From: Sulfitobacter sp. F26169L | GTDB lineage: Bacteria; Pseudomonadota; Alphaproteobacteria; Rhodobacterales; Rhodobacteraceae | Reading direction: 5' to 3' | NCBI RefSeq assembly: GCF_026410285.1 | Contig: NZ_JAPMLP010000004.1 | Location: forward strand, 242-64,241 | DNA length: 64,000 bases | Part shown: positions 46,459-55,644 of the stretch, one piece after another | Layout of the letters: each line of letters opens with the position of its first letter | Position numbering within the stretch: position 1 is the stretch's first letter | Made by a program: the position numbers and the translations under genes | The notes under the pieces: generated by a model | The model's input: only the letters and a program-made list of their open reading frames with translations | The model's database searches: none | Told to the model about the DNA's origin: nothing

Positions 46459-47865
46459 CTAACCGCCTGTTGATGGTGCTGCAACTGCTGCGGACGAGTT
46501 GGCCGCCAGAGTCTGCGCGGCCCGTGCGCGGGCCTCTTGGGCCAGTAGGGGCAGGCCGGATTTGGCATAGACCTTACCAAGCAACAGGTTCAACGGCACC
46601 CCGACAGGGTCATAGGTGCGGCGCATTTCCAGCACTTGTTGAGCGGCTGAGGCCCGTCCGTCCTGCACCAGTGCATCCAGATGGATTTGCTCGAACAGAT
46701 CGCGCTGGGCGTGACTGCCGCCGCATTCCGACATGCGTGGCAAGGCGCGGGCGAGTTGGCTGATCGCTGTGTCCCAAACACCATCTGCGTAAGCGGCTAT
46801 TCCCGTTGCGGCGGGAAGGGCAACATCGCGCCATGCGATGTGGTCGTGCTGGCTGGTGTCGCTTGCGCGGTCACGGATCGCTTGCATCAATTCGGCCGCT
46901 TCGGGGCGGTGTGTGCGGGTCAGTGCGTAGAGGTATTGCAGGGTCAAGAATGGGTTAACGGTATCCGCGCCGCGTGCTGCAATGTGATCAGCCACATCGC
47001 GCCAGCGGTCGCCGACATCGACGCCGGCAAACTCCATTCGCGCCAACAGGGACACAGCGCCGACCTGATCCTGACTATACCCCTTCTCCAACCCCCAAAC
47101 GTGGGTGTCATAGGCGCGACGCACGTCGTCGTGCCGCCCGAGGCTGAGATAGAACAGTGCAAGATGCCACCAGTTGTGTGTATGCATGAAGCTGTTCAGA
47201 TCGCGCCACGTATCCGCCACGCTTTCCAGAAATGCCGCGCCTTCGGCAATGCGGCCCTGGGTTAACATAACGTGGGCAAGGGCGTGGTGCGCCCATGCTT
47301 CGTCGTGTTGCAATGCCATTGCCTGGCGCGCGGCAGATTCTGCACGGTCCAGCAGGTGGCACAGCTCGTACCCGAAGGCGATCATCCCGTGGGCATAGGC
47401 AATGTTGGCGGCCTGTGGCAGCGCCTTGAGGGCCATGCGCAGCATTCCCGTGGCATTGCCCAGATTGAACATATGATACTGCGCAAGCTTCAGAATTGTC
47501 ATGTCACGGGGATGGTCGGTGGTGATGCGGTCACAAATTGCCAGCACTTGTGGTACGTCTCCTGCGACCCACGCTGCAACCGCATCGATTGTCAGTGCTT
47601 CGCGCGCAGTTACATCGCGACGCTTAGCCTGCGCACGGGCCAGATAAGGCGTGGCTTTTTGCGGGGCATCGGGGCTTTCTAGAAACATCCACAGCATCGC
47701 CGCATAGGCATTTTCCAGCGCGCAGTCGGGATCATCATCCGCAGCAGCGATGATGTTGGCCGCCTTGGGGTGATAGCTGAGAAAACCGTGGATGAAATCG
47801 TTCAGGCCGCTCAGGGTGTCGGGGTTTTCACAAGTGACGGGCAGGCCATAGAGATCTTGGGCCAT
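46459..47865 (-). CDS. TPR protein of the TTC38 type
   Basis: A 468-aa soluble helical-repeat protein without a signal peptide. Motifs such as AYAHGMIAFGYELCHLLDRAE, WAHHALAHVMLTQGR and MHTHNWWHLALFYL correspond to TTC38-like tetratricopeptide proteins. Biochemical role unknown. Its GAGGAGA ribosome site lies inside the end of the upstream hydrolase gene, so it is the last gene of the peptide-uptake operon. Confidence 0.88.
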   Translation of the reverse strand: MAQDLYGLPVTCENPDTLSGLNDFIHGFLSYHPKAANIIAAADDDPDCALENAYAAMLWMFLESPDAPQKATPYLARAQAKRRDVTAREALTIDAVAAWVAGDVPQVLAICDRITTDHPRDMTILKLAQYHMFNLGNATGMLRMALKALPQAANIAYAHGMIAFGYELCHLLDRAESAARQAMALQHDEAWAHHALAHVMLTQGRIAEGAAFLESVADTWRDLNSFMHTHNWWHLALFYLSLGRHDDVRRAYDTHVWGLEKGYSQDQVGAVSLLARMEFAGVDVGDRWRDVADHIAARGADTVNPFLTLQYLYALTRTHRPEAAELMQAIRDRASDTSQHDHIAWRDVALPAATGIAAYADGVWDTAISQLARALPRMSECGGSHAQRDLFEQIHLDALVQDGRASAAQQVLEMRRTYDPVGVPLNLLLGKVYAKSGLPLLAQEARARAAQTLAANSSAAVAAPSTGG

Positions 47866-47867
47866 GG

Positions 47868-48662
47868 TTATCTCTCCTCATGCAGCGCGGTAAAACTGTG
47901 CAGATGCGCCGCAACAGTATCCGGTGCGTCCCAGTGAATTGAGTGTCCGGCATTTTCGATCATGTGGATCGGAATATCGCCCAACACAGGCAGGGTAATG
48001 TCTGCGGGCAGTATCATGTCGGTTTGCGCCAGTATGGCTTGCGTCGGGCAGGCGGGGCGTTGGGTGCTATCAGGTGCATAGCTTTCAAGCGCTGCGATCT
48101 GGTGTGTCATTGCCTGCGCTGTCTGCGCGTATGGATAGGCAAGTGACGCAGTGGTTGCCTGTGCCACCGCGCCGGTGGTTTCAAAGAACGCAGGCGCGAA
48201 CAGCCACGGGAACAGCGCCTGTAACCAGACCCCGGGCGCGGCATTGCTGCGCCGGATTGCCAGCAGGGTTTTGAACAGGGTTACATTCCGCTCAAGTCTG
48301 AGCGGGGCAGAGGCGGCGAGTGTGAGTGTCTTGACGTTTTCAGGGTGCCGATTGGCCAGCTCCCAACCGATCATTCCGCCCAGCGAATGGCCCATCACAT
48401 GAGCGGGGCCCAAATGCAGATGCGCCAGAAGGGCCGCGCAATCGGCGGCGAAAATCTCTACGGATGCGGGGGCATCCCACGGGGTTGTGCGCCCCGTGGT
48501 GCGGTTATCGGGCCGGATGATGGTGAAATGCGGCTCTAATAAAGGGAGGAGTGATATCCAGCTTGCGCTGTCACTCATCATCCCGGCGATCAGCAGCAGC
48601 GGCGGGCCATTGCCAGAGCGCTCGTAATGCTGTGCGATGCCATCGTGTTCAAAGACCGGCAT
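47868..48662 (-). CDS. Alpha/beta hydrolase
   Basis: A 264-aa hydrolase with nucleophile elbow GHSLGG, ADTMILPADI-like acid region and catalytic His in ENAGHSIHWD; the RPDNRTTGRT segment is typical of the esterase/3-oxoadipate-enol-lactonase-like group. ATG 48662 lies within the end of the P1 peptidase gene (14-bp overlap). Part of the peptide-uptake operon; substrate unknown. Confidence 0.88.
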   Translation of the reverse strand: MPVFEHDGIAQHYERSGNGPPLLLIAGMMSDSASWISLLPLLEPHFTIIRPDNRTTGRTTPWDAPASVEIFAADCAALLAHLHLGPAHVMGHSLGGMIGWELANRHPENVKTLTLAASAPLRLERNVTLFKTLLAIRRSNAAPGVWLQALFPWLFAPAFFETTGAVAQATTASLAYPYAQTAQAMTHQIAALESYAPDSTQRPACPTQAILAQTDMILPADITLPVLGDIPIHMIENAGHSIHWDAPDTVAAHLHSFTALHEER

Positions 48663-49644
48663 TGGCGGTGCTCCAGCAGGGCATGATATCCCCATCGGCG
48701 GGGGTTGCGGCATAGACCGCGCGGGCGATGGCGCGTGACAGGCACAGGGCGGCGGCGTGTCCGGTCAGCATCACATCGGCGGCGGGTTTGGCACCTGTCG
48801 TCAAGGCAAACACCAGATCACCATCGTTTGGCGTATGCGCAGGAACGCAGGCGCGCGCGATACCGTCATGGGCGGCAGTGGCTACGCGGTGGCATTGTGC
48901 CTTGGTCAGGGTCGCATCTGTCGCGACTATGGCGATTGTGGTGTTGGCGCGCTGTGACAGTGCATTCATCTTTCTGCTCTCAAGGCTGAGGCCAAGACCG
49001 CTGGCCGGATCAGGGCCCAAGCCGCCGAATTCATCCGCCATCTCGAAAGGGGCGGCGTAAAAATGCCTGTCACCGGGGGTGGTGACAGCGCCCACCGGAT
49101 TGGCGGCGACCAGTGCGGCGACGGTGCTGCCATCGGGCAGAACCAGCGATGCAGTGCCTAACCCGCCTTTGAGCATGGCCGTCAGCGCGCCCGTGCCTGC
49201 GCCGGTGGTGCCGATTTCAAATTCGGTACGCGCCGCGCGGTAGGCGGCAAGGCCAAGCGCGCGGTAGGGGTTTTCGGCCCAATCTTTTTCACCGCCGTTC
49301 AGCAGATCAAACAGGATCGCACCGGGCACCAGCGGAATTTGCGCGGGGCCAATGCGAAACCCGCGCCCGTCCGCGCGCAACCCGTCCACCACGCCCGAGC
49401 AGGCATCAAGCCCGAATGCAGAGCCACCCGACAGCACCAGCGCATCCACCGCCGCGACGGATTTATCCGGTGCAAGCAGATCTGTTTCGCGCGTTCCCGG
49501 TGCGCCGCCCATCACGGCGACCGATGCGACAAACGGCGCGTCGCCCAGCACAACTGTGGTGCCCGATTTCAGCGTTGCATCCTGTGCGTTGCCGACACGC
49601 AGGTCGGAGATATCGCACAGGCTGTTGGTAGGGCCGGGTATCAT
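48649..49644 (-). CDS. P1-family (DmpA/BapA-type) aminopeptidase
   Basis: A 331-aa Ntn-fold self-cleaving peptidase. It shows ISDLRVGNAQDATLKSGTTV at the N-terminus, ALVLSGGSAFGLDA, the autoprocessing region MLKGGLGTASL and AALVAANPVG. Relatives release N-terminal residues from beta-peptides, D-Ala amides or ordinary dipeptides. No signal peptide, so cytosolic, well placed to degrade peptides imported by the neighbouring ABC transporter. ATG 49644 follows AAGGAT, 4 bp after the cupin stop. Confidence 0.92.
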   Translation of the reverse strand: MIPGPTNSLCDISDLRVGNAQDATLKSGTTVVLGDAPFVASVAVMGGAPGTRETDLLAPDKSVAAVDALVLSGGSAFGLDACSGVVDGLRADGRGFRIGPAQIPLVPGAILFDLLNGGEKDWAENPYRALGLAAYRAARTEFEIGTTGAGTGALTAMLKGGLGTASLVLPDGSTVAALVAANPVGAVTTPGDRHFYAAPFEMADEFGGLGPDPASGLGLSLESRKMNALSQRANTTIAIVATDATLTKAQCHRVATAAHDGIARACVPAHTPNDGDLVFALTTGAKPAADVMLTGHAAALCLSRAIARAVYAATPADGDIMPCWSTANAGL

Positions 49645-49648
49645 GGTG

Positions 49649-49999
49649 TCAGATCCTTGGCTTGTCACTGGCTGTTTCCGGATCGCCCGTGTTCGGCGTG
49701 CCTTTGGGTTCGATCAGCAGAACGTGACATTCCTCCACCGCGCGGGGGCGGTGGCTGACGCCGCGCGGCACGACAAAGACTTCGCCCTCTTTCACCACAT
49801 GGCTTTCGCCCTTTAGGTCCATGGTGAATTCGCCTTGCAGGACCAGAAAGAAATCATCGGTGTCCTCGTGCAGATGAAACGGAAACTCGCCCGAGAACTT
49901 GGCGACCATGATCTCGTTTTCGTTGTAATCGGCGATGATGTGCGGGTCCCAGTGGGTGGAGAATTTGTTCAGCTTGTCGAGCAGATTGATCGGTTTCAT
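49649..49999 (-). CDS. Small cupin-domain protein
   Basis: A 116-aa single-cupin protein. Motif 1 is FPFHLHEDTDDFFLVLQGE (metal ligands His, His and Glu) and motif 2 lies around PRGVSHRP. Likely a metal-binding sensor or small dioxygenase-like enzyme. Overlaps the upstream ATPase gene as ATGA and precedes the P1 peptidase. Confidence 0.9.
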   Translation of the reverse strand: MKPINLLDKLNKFSTHWDPHIIADYNENEIMVAKFSGEFPFHLHEDTDDFFLVLQGEFTMDLKGESHVVKEGEVFVVPRGVSHRPRAVEECHVLLIEPKGTPNTGDPETASDKPRI

Positions 50000-51594
50000 G
50001 CGGTTTGGCCTTTCAGGTCGGGCAGCACGGGGGCGGCCTCTATGAGGGATTTTGTGTAGGGGTGTTGCGGTGTGGTAAAGACGGTTTCGGTCTGGCCCTG
50101 CTCGACGATTTCGCCTGCTTTCATCACCAGAACGCGGTCTGTGATCGTGCGCACAACGCTGAGGTCATGGGAGATGAACAGATAGCTGAGATCATAGGTG
50201 GTACAGAGTTCTGCCAGCAGATCGAGGATTTGCGCGCGCACCGAGACATCCAGCGCGCTGACCGCTTCGTCAAAGACGATCAGATCGGGGCGGATGATCA
50301 GGGCGCGGGCTATGGCAATTCGCTGGCGCTGGCCGCCGGAAAATTCGTGAATGTATTTATCTGCGTCTGCCGGTGTCAGCCCCACGGCGACAAGGGCTTC
50401 GTCAATGGCGCGCTTGCGTGCGGCGCCTTGGGGCGGATCAGGTAGCAGATGAAAGGGTTCTGTAATCAGGCGGGCGACATGGTGGCGCGGATTGAAGCTG
50501 CCGTATGGGTCCTGAAACACCACCTGCATGCAGCGGCGCACCGACAGGTTGGGAGAGTTGCCAGTGAAAACCGGCTCGCCGTTCAACGTGATGGTGCCGT
50601 GCTGGACAGGCTCCAGCCCGAGCAGGGCGCGGGTGAGGGTGGATTTGCCACAGCCGCTTTCGCCGACCAGCCCCAAACGTTCGCCGCGGTTGAGGGAAAA
50701 ACTGACGTTGTTCACGGCGCGAAACTGCCCCGGTCTGCCGAACAGGGTTTTGCGTGGCGTGCGGTAGTCACGGCTGACGCCTGTGACCTGTAGCAGGGGC
50801 GTTTCGGCGGCGGTATCGGGCAGTGTGACTGTGTGGGAGGATGCGTTGAACAACATGCGCGTGTAGGGGTGTTGCATGTTGTGCAGCAGTGATTTTGTTT
50901 CGCCCTGTTCCACCACTTCGCCGTTGCGCATGACGATGATGCGGTCGGCCATATCCGCCACCACTGCCAGATCGTGAGTGATCATCATCAGGCCCATGCC
51001 ATCCTCGCGGGCGAGTTTTGTCAGCAGGGTGAGGATTTGCGCCTGTGTGGTGACATCAAGCGCGGTTGTGGGTTCATCCGCGATCAGCAGGCGGGGGCGC
51101 AGGGCAATGGCCATGGCAATCACCACGCGCTGACGCTGGCCGCCGGACAATTCATGCGGAAAGCGCGACAGCGGGAATTTCGATTGCGGCAACCCCACAC
51201 GTTCCAACGTATCGGCAGCGCGGTTCATGGCGTCTGTCTTTGTCGTCCGTTCGTGAATAAGAATCGTTTCGGCCACCTGATCGCCGATGGTTTTTACGGG
51301 ATTAAGCGCTGTCATCGGTTCCTGAAACACCATCCCGATGTCATTGCCGCGCATGGCGCAAAGCTCGGCTTCGGTGAAAGTAGTGATGTCATCATCGCCC
51401 AGCATGATGCGGCCCGAAGTGCGGGTGCCTTGGGGCAGCAGTTGCATCGCGGCAAGGGCGGTCATTGATTTGCCGGACCCGCTTTCGCCTGTGATCGCCA
51501 CAATCTCGCCCGCGTCGATGTTGAATGAAACATCGCGCAGAATGTCGAACGTATAGATCGACAGGGTGAGGTTCTGGACGGAAAGCAGGTTCAT
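49996..51594 (-). CDS. Fused double ATPase of a peptide ABC importer (DppD-DppF fusion)
   Basis: A 532-aa protein with two complete ABC domains. First: Walker A GESGSGKS (about 36), LSGGQRQRV and [13 protein letters not shown]. Second: GESGCGKST (about 315), FSGGQRQRI and [13 protein letters not shown], with Ala replacing the usual Pro after DE. Both carry the oligopeptide-type C-terminal [10 protein letters not shown] / [13 protein letters not shown] signature. It serves the two permeases encoded directly upstream; YejF- and GsiA-like fusions are known. Confidence 0.95.
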   Translation of the reverse strand: MNLLSVQNLTLSIYTFDILRDVSFNIDAGEIVAITGESGSGKSMTALAAMQLLPQGTRTSGRIMLGDDDITTFTEAELCAMRGNDIGMVFQEPMTALNPVKTIGDQVAETILIHERTTKTDAMNRAADTLERVGLPQSKFPLSRFPHELSGGQRQRVVIAMAIALRPRLLIADEPTTALDVTTQAQILTLLTKLAREDGMGLMMITHDLAVVADMADRIIVMRNGEVVEQGETKSLLHNMQHPYTRMLFNASSHTVTLPDTAAETPLLQVTGVSRDYRTPRKTLFGRPGQFRAVNNVSFSLNRGERLGLVGESGCGKSTLTRALLGLEPVQHGTITLNGEPVFTGNSPNLSVRRCMQVVFQDPYGSFNPRHHVARLITEPFHLLPDPPQGAARKRAIDEALVAVGLTPADADKYIHEFSGGQRQRIAIARALIIRPDLIVFDEAVSALDVSVRAQILDLLAELCTTYDLSYLFISHDLSVVRTITDRVLVMKAGEIVEQGQTETVFTTPQHPYTKSLIEAAPVLPDLKGQTA

Positions 51595-52406
51595 GTGCGG
51601 GCCACCCGAAGACGCGGATCAAGATAGTCGCGCAGACCATCGCCCATCAGGTTCAGCCCCAGCACCGTGAGGATGATCGCAAAACCGGGCATCAGGGCCA
51701 TGTGGGGTGCAATGCTGACCATGGTTTGTGCATCGGCCAGCATCCGGCCCCATGACGGCAGTGGCGGCTGCGCGCCAAGCCCGACATAGCTGAGTCCTGC
51801 TTCGGCGAGGATACCGAGACTGAACTGAATGGTGCCCTGTACAATCAGCAGGTTTGTGACGTTGGGCAGGATGTGTTCGACCGAAATCCGAGCAGCGGAT
51901 TTCCCGGCCACCCGCGCGGCAAGGATAAACTCCCGCTCCCACAGGGACAGGGCCGCGCCGCGGGTGATGCGCGCAAAGACGGGGATGTTGAAAATACCGA
52001 TGGCGATGATGGCGTTGATTGCCCCCGCGCCAAAGACAGCCGTGATAAGAATGGCAATCACAAGGCTGGGAAAGGCGAACACCAGATCGTTGCCGCGCAT
52101 GATGATTTCATCAATCAGACTGCCGCGCCGCGCTGCCGCCCACAGGCCCAGCGGGATGCCCAAACCCATGCCAATGCCCACAGCCACCAGCGCAACCGCG
52201 ATAGATGTGCGCGCGCCGACCATAATCAGGCTGAGAATATCACGCCCGAAATGATCGGTGCCCAGCAGGTGCGTCAGGTTGGGTGTTTGCAGGCGTGCCG
52301 GAATGTTCAGGGCCGTGAAATCATACGGGGTCCAGACAAACGAGACGAGCGCGGCCAGTAAAAACACCGCCGAAAGCAATGCGCCGAAGATCAGATTGCG
52401 GCTCAT
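51591..52406 (-). CDS. Peptide ABC transporter permease, DppC-like
   Basis: A 271-aa inner-membrane permease with about six helices. It has the extracytoplasmic segment HLLGTDHFGRDILSLIMVGAR typical of DppC and the EAA loop REFILAARVAGKSAARISVEHILPN. ATGA overlap with both neighbours. Uptake of di- or oligopeptides is expected. Confidence 0.95.
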   Translation of the reverse strand: MSRNLIFGALLSAVFLLAALVSFVWTPYDFTALNIPARLQTPNLTHLLGTDHFGRDILSLIMVGARTSIAVALVAVGIGMGLGIPLGLWAAARRGSLIDEIIMRGNDLVFAFPSLVIAILITAVFGAGAINAIIAIGIFNIPVFARITRGAALSLWEREFILAARVAGKSAARISVEHILPNVTNLLIVQGTIQFSLGILAEAGLSYVGLGAQPPLPSWGRMLADAQTMVSIAPHMALMPGFAIILTVLGLNLMGDGLRDYLDPRLRVART

Positions 52407-53350
52407 GTGCGCGCCCTTAGTCGTGGGTCAACCGCCGCGTAGGCCAGATCGACGGCGAAGTTTACGAAGATCACCGCAAAAACCAGCAGCATGGTGACGC
52501 TTTCGACTACAATCAGATCGCGCGCCGAAATGGATTGAAAAATCAGCCGCCCGAGGCCGGGCAGATAAAACACCTGTTCGATGATAATCCCGCCTGCCAG
52601 CAGGAAAGAGAACTGTAGCCCGATGATGGTAAGCACGGGGATCATCGCATTGCGCAGCCCGTGGCGCCAAAGCGCCTGTCGCGCGGTGAGGCCCTTGGCG
52701 CGGGCGGTACGCATGAAATCTTCGCCCAGCACATCCAGCAGCGACGAGCGCATGACACGCGCGAGGATCGCGGCCTGTGGCAAGGCAAGTGCAATCGCGG
52801 GGAGGGTAAGCGAGCGTATTCCAGCAAAGAACCCTTTGTCCCACCCTGCGAATCCGCCGGCAGAAAACCAGCGCAGCTTGATCGCGAACAGCAAAACCAG
52901 CATCATCGCAAACCAGAAATTGGGGATCGCCACCCCCAGTTGTGTGGCCCCCATGACGCTGATGTCTCCTGCTTTGCCGCGCCGTGCGGCGGCATAGATG
53001 CCAGCGGGAAACGCGATCAGCGTTGAAAGCGCAAGCGCATAAAGCGCTAGCGGCAGCGATACCCACAGACGTTGTGCAACCATATCAGCGACAGGTGTGC
53101 GGTAGGTATAAGAGGTGCCGAAATCACCGCCCAGCATACCTGTGATCCAGTTGAAATACCGCTCGGGCCTGGATTGATCGAGGCCGAGTTCGCTGCGCAA
53201 GGATGCCAGCGTTTCGGGCTGGGCATTCATGCCCAGCATGTACGATGCCGGATCACCCGGCGCAATTTCGATTACGGCAAAAATCACCAGCGATGCGACG
53301 GCAAGGCTGATCACAAGTGAAAGAAAACGTTTGAGGGCATAGCGTAACAT
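52403..53350 (-). CDS. Peptide ABC transporter permease, DppB-like
   Basis: A 315-aa six-helix permease. The N-terminus MLRYALKRFLSLVISLAVASL and the EAA loop EDFMRTARAKGLTARQALWRHGLRNAMIP are typical of DppB. First gene of the overlapping operon dppB-dppC-ATPase-cupin-peptidase-hydrolase-TPR. An EcfG-type promoter lies 67 bp upstream. Confidence 0.95.
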   Translation of the reverse strand: MLRYALKRFLSLVISLAVASLVIFAVIEIAPGDPASYMLGMNAQPETLASLRSELGLDQSRPERYFNWITGMLGGDFGTSYTYRTPVADMVAQRLWVSLPLALYALALSTLIAFPAGIYAAARRGKAGDISVMGATQLGVAIPNFWFAMMLVLLFAIKLRWFSAGGFAGWDKGFFAGIRSLTLPAIALALPQAAILARVMRSSLLDVLGEDFMRTARAKGLTARQALWRHGLRNAMIPVLTIIGLQFSFLLAGGIIIEQVFYLPGLGRLIFQSISARDLIVVESVTMLLVFAVIFVNFAVDLAYAAVDPRLRART

Positions 53351-53416
53351 CAGGTGAAGCGTAGGCGGAACGTGAGCGGTGGTCCAGCGCGATTTATAGT
53401 CCGGAAAAGCGCTTCT

Positions 53417-53442
53417 AACGCATAATATGGCTATATGGTTCC
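53417..53442 (-). promoter_or_regulatory. EcfG-type (general stress sigma) promoter upstream of the peptide-uptake operon
   Basis: On the minus strand GGAAC (53442-53438), a 17-bp spacer and CGTT (53420-53417) match the alphaproteobacterial EcfG consensus exactly. The start site would be near 53410, giving an approximately 60-nt leader to dppB. The presence of phyR 10 kb away shows the pathway exists in this organism. Confidence 0.65.
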
Positions 53443-53546
53443 CAATATTTTGTCGTGCAAAAAGGGGAACTACGCAGTGGGTTCGCGCATTGTATCATCA
53501 ATGGAAAAGACACCACGAACGGTGTTTGGAACTACGGAGATTATTT

Positions 53547-53984
53547 ATGACACGCCTTTTCAAAACGACAGCTATTGCCGCTCTTGCAATCACGACTGCA
53601 TTGCCAGCCTATTCCGCAGCGCACCTCGACGTAAACTCGATGACCTGTGAAATGTATAACGAGTTGTCCGGTGCAGACCGTGACAAAGTAGCGATGATGG
53701 TCGTCGCTGATATTTCTGGTAGCACAGATGGCACTGTCGCAGCGAACGACGGTACGGCCACTGCGACAAACGCGACCGAAGGCACAACAGCCGAAGAAAG
53801 CCCCACAGGCAGCACCAATACTGTAGCAGATAGTGACGGCACGGCGACAGCTACTTCGACAGTACCTGCGGGTGATGACATGTCGCAGTACGCGGAAAAG
53901 ATCAAACTGCTGAACCGCACATGCTCGCGCAACTGGGACGCGATGGTGACAGAAGCCGCGTCCGGCCAAGGTGGCTCACGCTAA
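53547..53984 (+). CDS. Exported HdeA-like protein with Thr/Gly/Asn-rich insert
   Basis: A 145-aa protein with a signal peptide (KTTAIAALAITTALPAYSA). The mature part has the HdeA-type pattern VNSMTCEMYNELSGADRDKV and a C-terminal LNRTCSRNWDAMVTEAA, with the two Cys likely disulfide-bonded. Between them lies an unusual low-complexity stretch of about 55 residues rich in Thr, Ala, Gly, Asn and Ser (repeating DGTATAT-like units), absent from classical HdeA. ATG 53547 follows GGAGATT. A true intrinsic terminator follows. Possible acid- or stress-chaperone role, inferred. Confidence 0.75.
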   Translation: MTRLFKTTAIAALAITTALPAYSAAHLDVNSMTCEMYNELSGADRDKVAMMVVADISGSTDGTVAANDGTATATNATEGTTAEESPTGSTNTVADSDGTATATSTVPAGDDMSQYAEKIKLLNRTCSRNWDAMVTEAASGQGGSR

Positions 53985-54008
53985 ACGCCATTTGACAAGC
54001 TGAATTGA

Positions 54009-54038
54009 GGGGTCGCAGAGTGCGGCCCCTTTCTTTTT
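54009..54038 (+). terminator. Intrinsic terminator after the HdeA-like gene
   Basis: A 9-bp stem GGGGTCGCA / TGCGGCCCC (one G-T pair) with a 3-nt loop, followed by TTTCTTTTT. A textbook Rho-independent terminator 25 bp after the stop. Confidence 0.92.
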
Positions 54039-54064
54039 GCCAGTGCCGTTCTACTCTGCGTGGG

Positions 54065-55189
54065 GTGCAGCAGCCGCTTTTCATAGGACACGAGATTTTT
54101 CGCGGCTCCAGCTATGGGCCGCAACATCCGTTGCGGGTGCCGCGTGTATCGACCGTGATGGATATTGGTCGTGCGATGGGGTGGCTGCCAGCCGCGCAAT
54201 ATATCACCTCACCACGGGCCAAGCCGAAAGCGTTGCAGGTGTGGCATGATCCGGCGTATATTGCCGCGCTTCAGCGGATCGAGGAAGCGCAGAGGGCTAC
54301 GCACGACGATTTCGCGCGGTTTGGTATTGGCAGCGTCACCAATCCCGTGTTCCCCGAGATTTTCCGCCGTCCGGCGACTGCTGCGGGTGGATCGATCCTT
54401 GCCGGTGAACTGTTGGCGCAGGGTGGGATCGTGTACAATCCTGCGGGTGGCACCCATCACGGGATGCCGGCGCGCGCCAACGGGTTCTGCTATCTGAACG
54501 ATCCGGTGCTGGCGATGTTATCCCTGCGCCATCACGGGGTGCGGCGGATCGCTTATGTAGATATTGACGCGCATCATTGTGACGGGGTTGCAGCCGGGTT
54601 CACCGGCGATCCAGAATGCCTGATGATATCGATCCACGAAGAGGGCCTGTGGCCGCGCACGGGGCTGCTGGATGATACTGCGGAAGGCAGCGCCCTAAAT
54701 CTGCCAGTGCCACGCGGGTTTAACGACAGCGATATGGCCTTTGTGCGTGACGCGCTTGTTTTGCCGAAGGTCGCCGACTTTGCGCCCGACGCTATCGTGT
54801 TTCTGTGCGGTGCGGACGGGGTCGAGGATGACCCGCTGGCGCACCTCTCTCTCAGCAATAACGCCCATTGGGGTGTTTTACGCGGCTTGATGGCGCTGGG
54901 TGTGCCGCGCCTGCTGGTGCTGGGCGGTGGAGGATATAACCCGTGGACGGTGGGGCGGTTATGGGCCGGTGTCTGGGCAATCCTGAACGGGTTTGATCCC
55001 GCAGAAGACATCACGCAGCAGGCCCGCGAGGTGTTGCGCGCTTTGACGTTTGAGAGAAACCGCCGCGGCCGCAACCCGCCGGATCACTGGTTTACAACCC
55101 TACAGGACGCCCCGCAGGCGGACGTAGCGATATCGCAAGCTGTCCGGGAGCGTGTTGCAACACTTGCGCGGCGGCCTTTGCTGTCGTGA
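54065..55189 (+). CDS. Histone-deacetylase-family amidohydrolase
   Basis: About 374 aa. Zn2+-dependent deacetylase motifs are all present: GGTHHGMP (charge-relay His pair), the metal site YVDIDAHHCDGV, FLCGADGVEDDPLAHL and GGGGYNP. Bacterial members deacetylate acetoin-related targets, polyamines or lysine side chains. GTG 54065 is chosen because in-frame codons upstream fall in the preceding terminator; no Shine-Dalgarno is visible, so it may be leaderless. Its 3' end overlaps the convergent DUF1294 gene by about 98 bp. Confidence 0.9.
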   Translation: MQQPLFIGHEIFRGSSYGPQHPLRVPRVSTVMDIGRAMGWLPAAQYITSPRAKPKALQVWHDPAYIAALQRIEEAQRATHDDFARFGIGSVTNPVFPEIFRRPATAAGGSILAGELLAQGGIVYNPAGGTHHGMPARANGFCYLNDPVLAMLSLRHHGVRRIAYVDIDAHHCDGVAAGFTGDPECLMISIHEEGLWPRTGLLDDTAEGSALNLPVPRGFNDSDMAFVRDALVLPKVADFAPDAIVFLCGADGVEDDPLAHLSLSNNAHWGVLRGLMALGVPRLLVLGGGGYNPWTVGRLWAGVWAILNGFDPAEDITQQAREVLRALTFERNRRGRNPPDHWFTTLQDAPQADVAISQAVRERVATLARRPLLS

Positions 55190-55547
55190 TTGGGTAGGTA
55201 AAGTTATTATCTGTGGGGATCAGTGCAAGCACTGCCAGAACCATGGCAAATGAAGCACCGGTCATACCGTAGACCGCACCGATTGCGTTAAGCTGCATGC
55301 CAAACGGTTGTTTACAGGTTTTATGGCGCAGCCTGTGTTGTGCAATTTTGGCACCGATCCATCCTCCGATAAGAGCGTAAAATAACAGGTCGGCTTCGGG
55401 CGTTCTTTGTACGCGTTGTGCTGCATGTGCCCTGTCACGCGGGATGCCGCGATTGGCCTCGGCGCATTTCTTGTCATGGGCAAAGGCGCGGTAGGCAATG
55501 ACGCTGGTTGCAGCCAGATAAGCGAGTATCACTGAGAAGAATATCAT
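55092..55547 (-). CDS. DUF1294 small membrane protein
   Basis: About 151 aa. The N-terminal helix is followed by YRAFAHDKKCAEANRG and RTPEADLLFYALIGGWIGAKIAQHRLRHKTCKQPF, which match DUF1294, and by a second helix pair. ATG 55547 gives the usual N-terminus. Its last 32 codons are antisense to the deacetylase gene and have no family counterpart, a longer tail than usual. Confidence 0.78.
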   Translation of the reverse strand: MIFFSVILAYLAATSVIAYRAFAHDKKCAEANRGIPRDRAHAAQRVQRTPEADLLFYALIGGWIGAKIAQHRLRHKTCKQPFGMQLNAIGAVYGMTGASFAMVLAVLALIPTDNNFTYPITTAKAAAQVLQHAPGQLAISLRPPAGRPVGL

Positions 55548-55587
55548 AGGCGGCCTGATCGGTATTGCGAACCCGTATCTTGTACGC

Positions 55588-55615
55588 AAAAAGGCCCCGA
55601 AAATTCAGGGCCTTT
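55588..55615 (-). terminator. Intrinsic terminator of the substrate-binding-protein gene
   Basis: On the minus strand AAAGGCCC / GGGCCTTT around a 10-nt loop, then TT, giving GGGCCTTTTT. Located 30 bp after the binding-protein stop. Confidence 0.85.
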
Positions 55616-55644
55616 GTAGGGTTTTTTTGGGGCAATACAGACGT

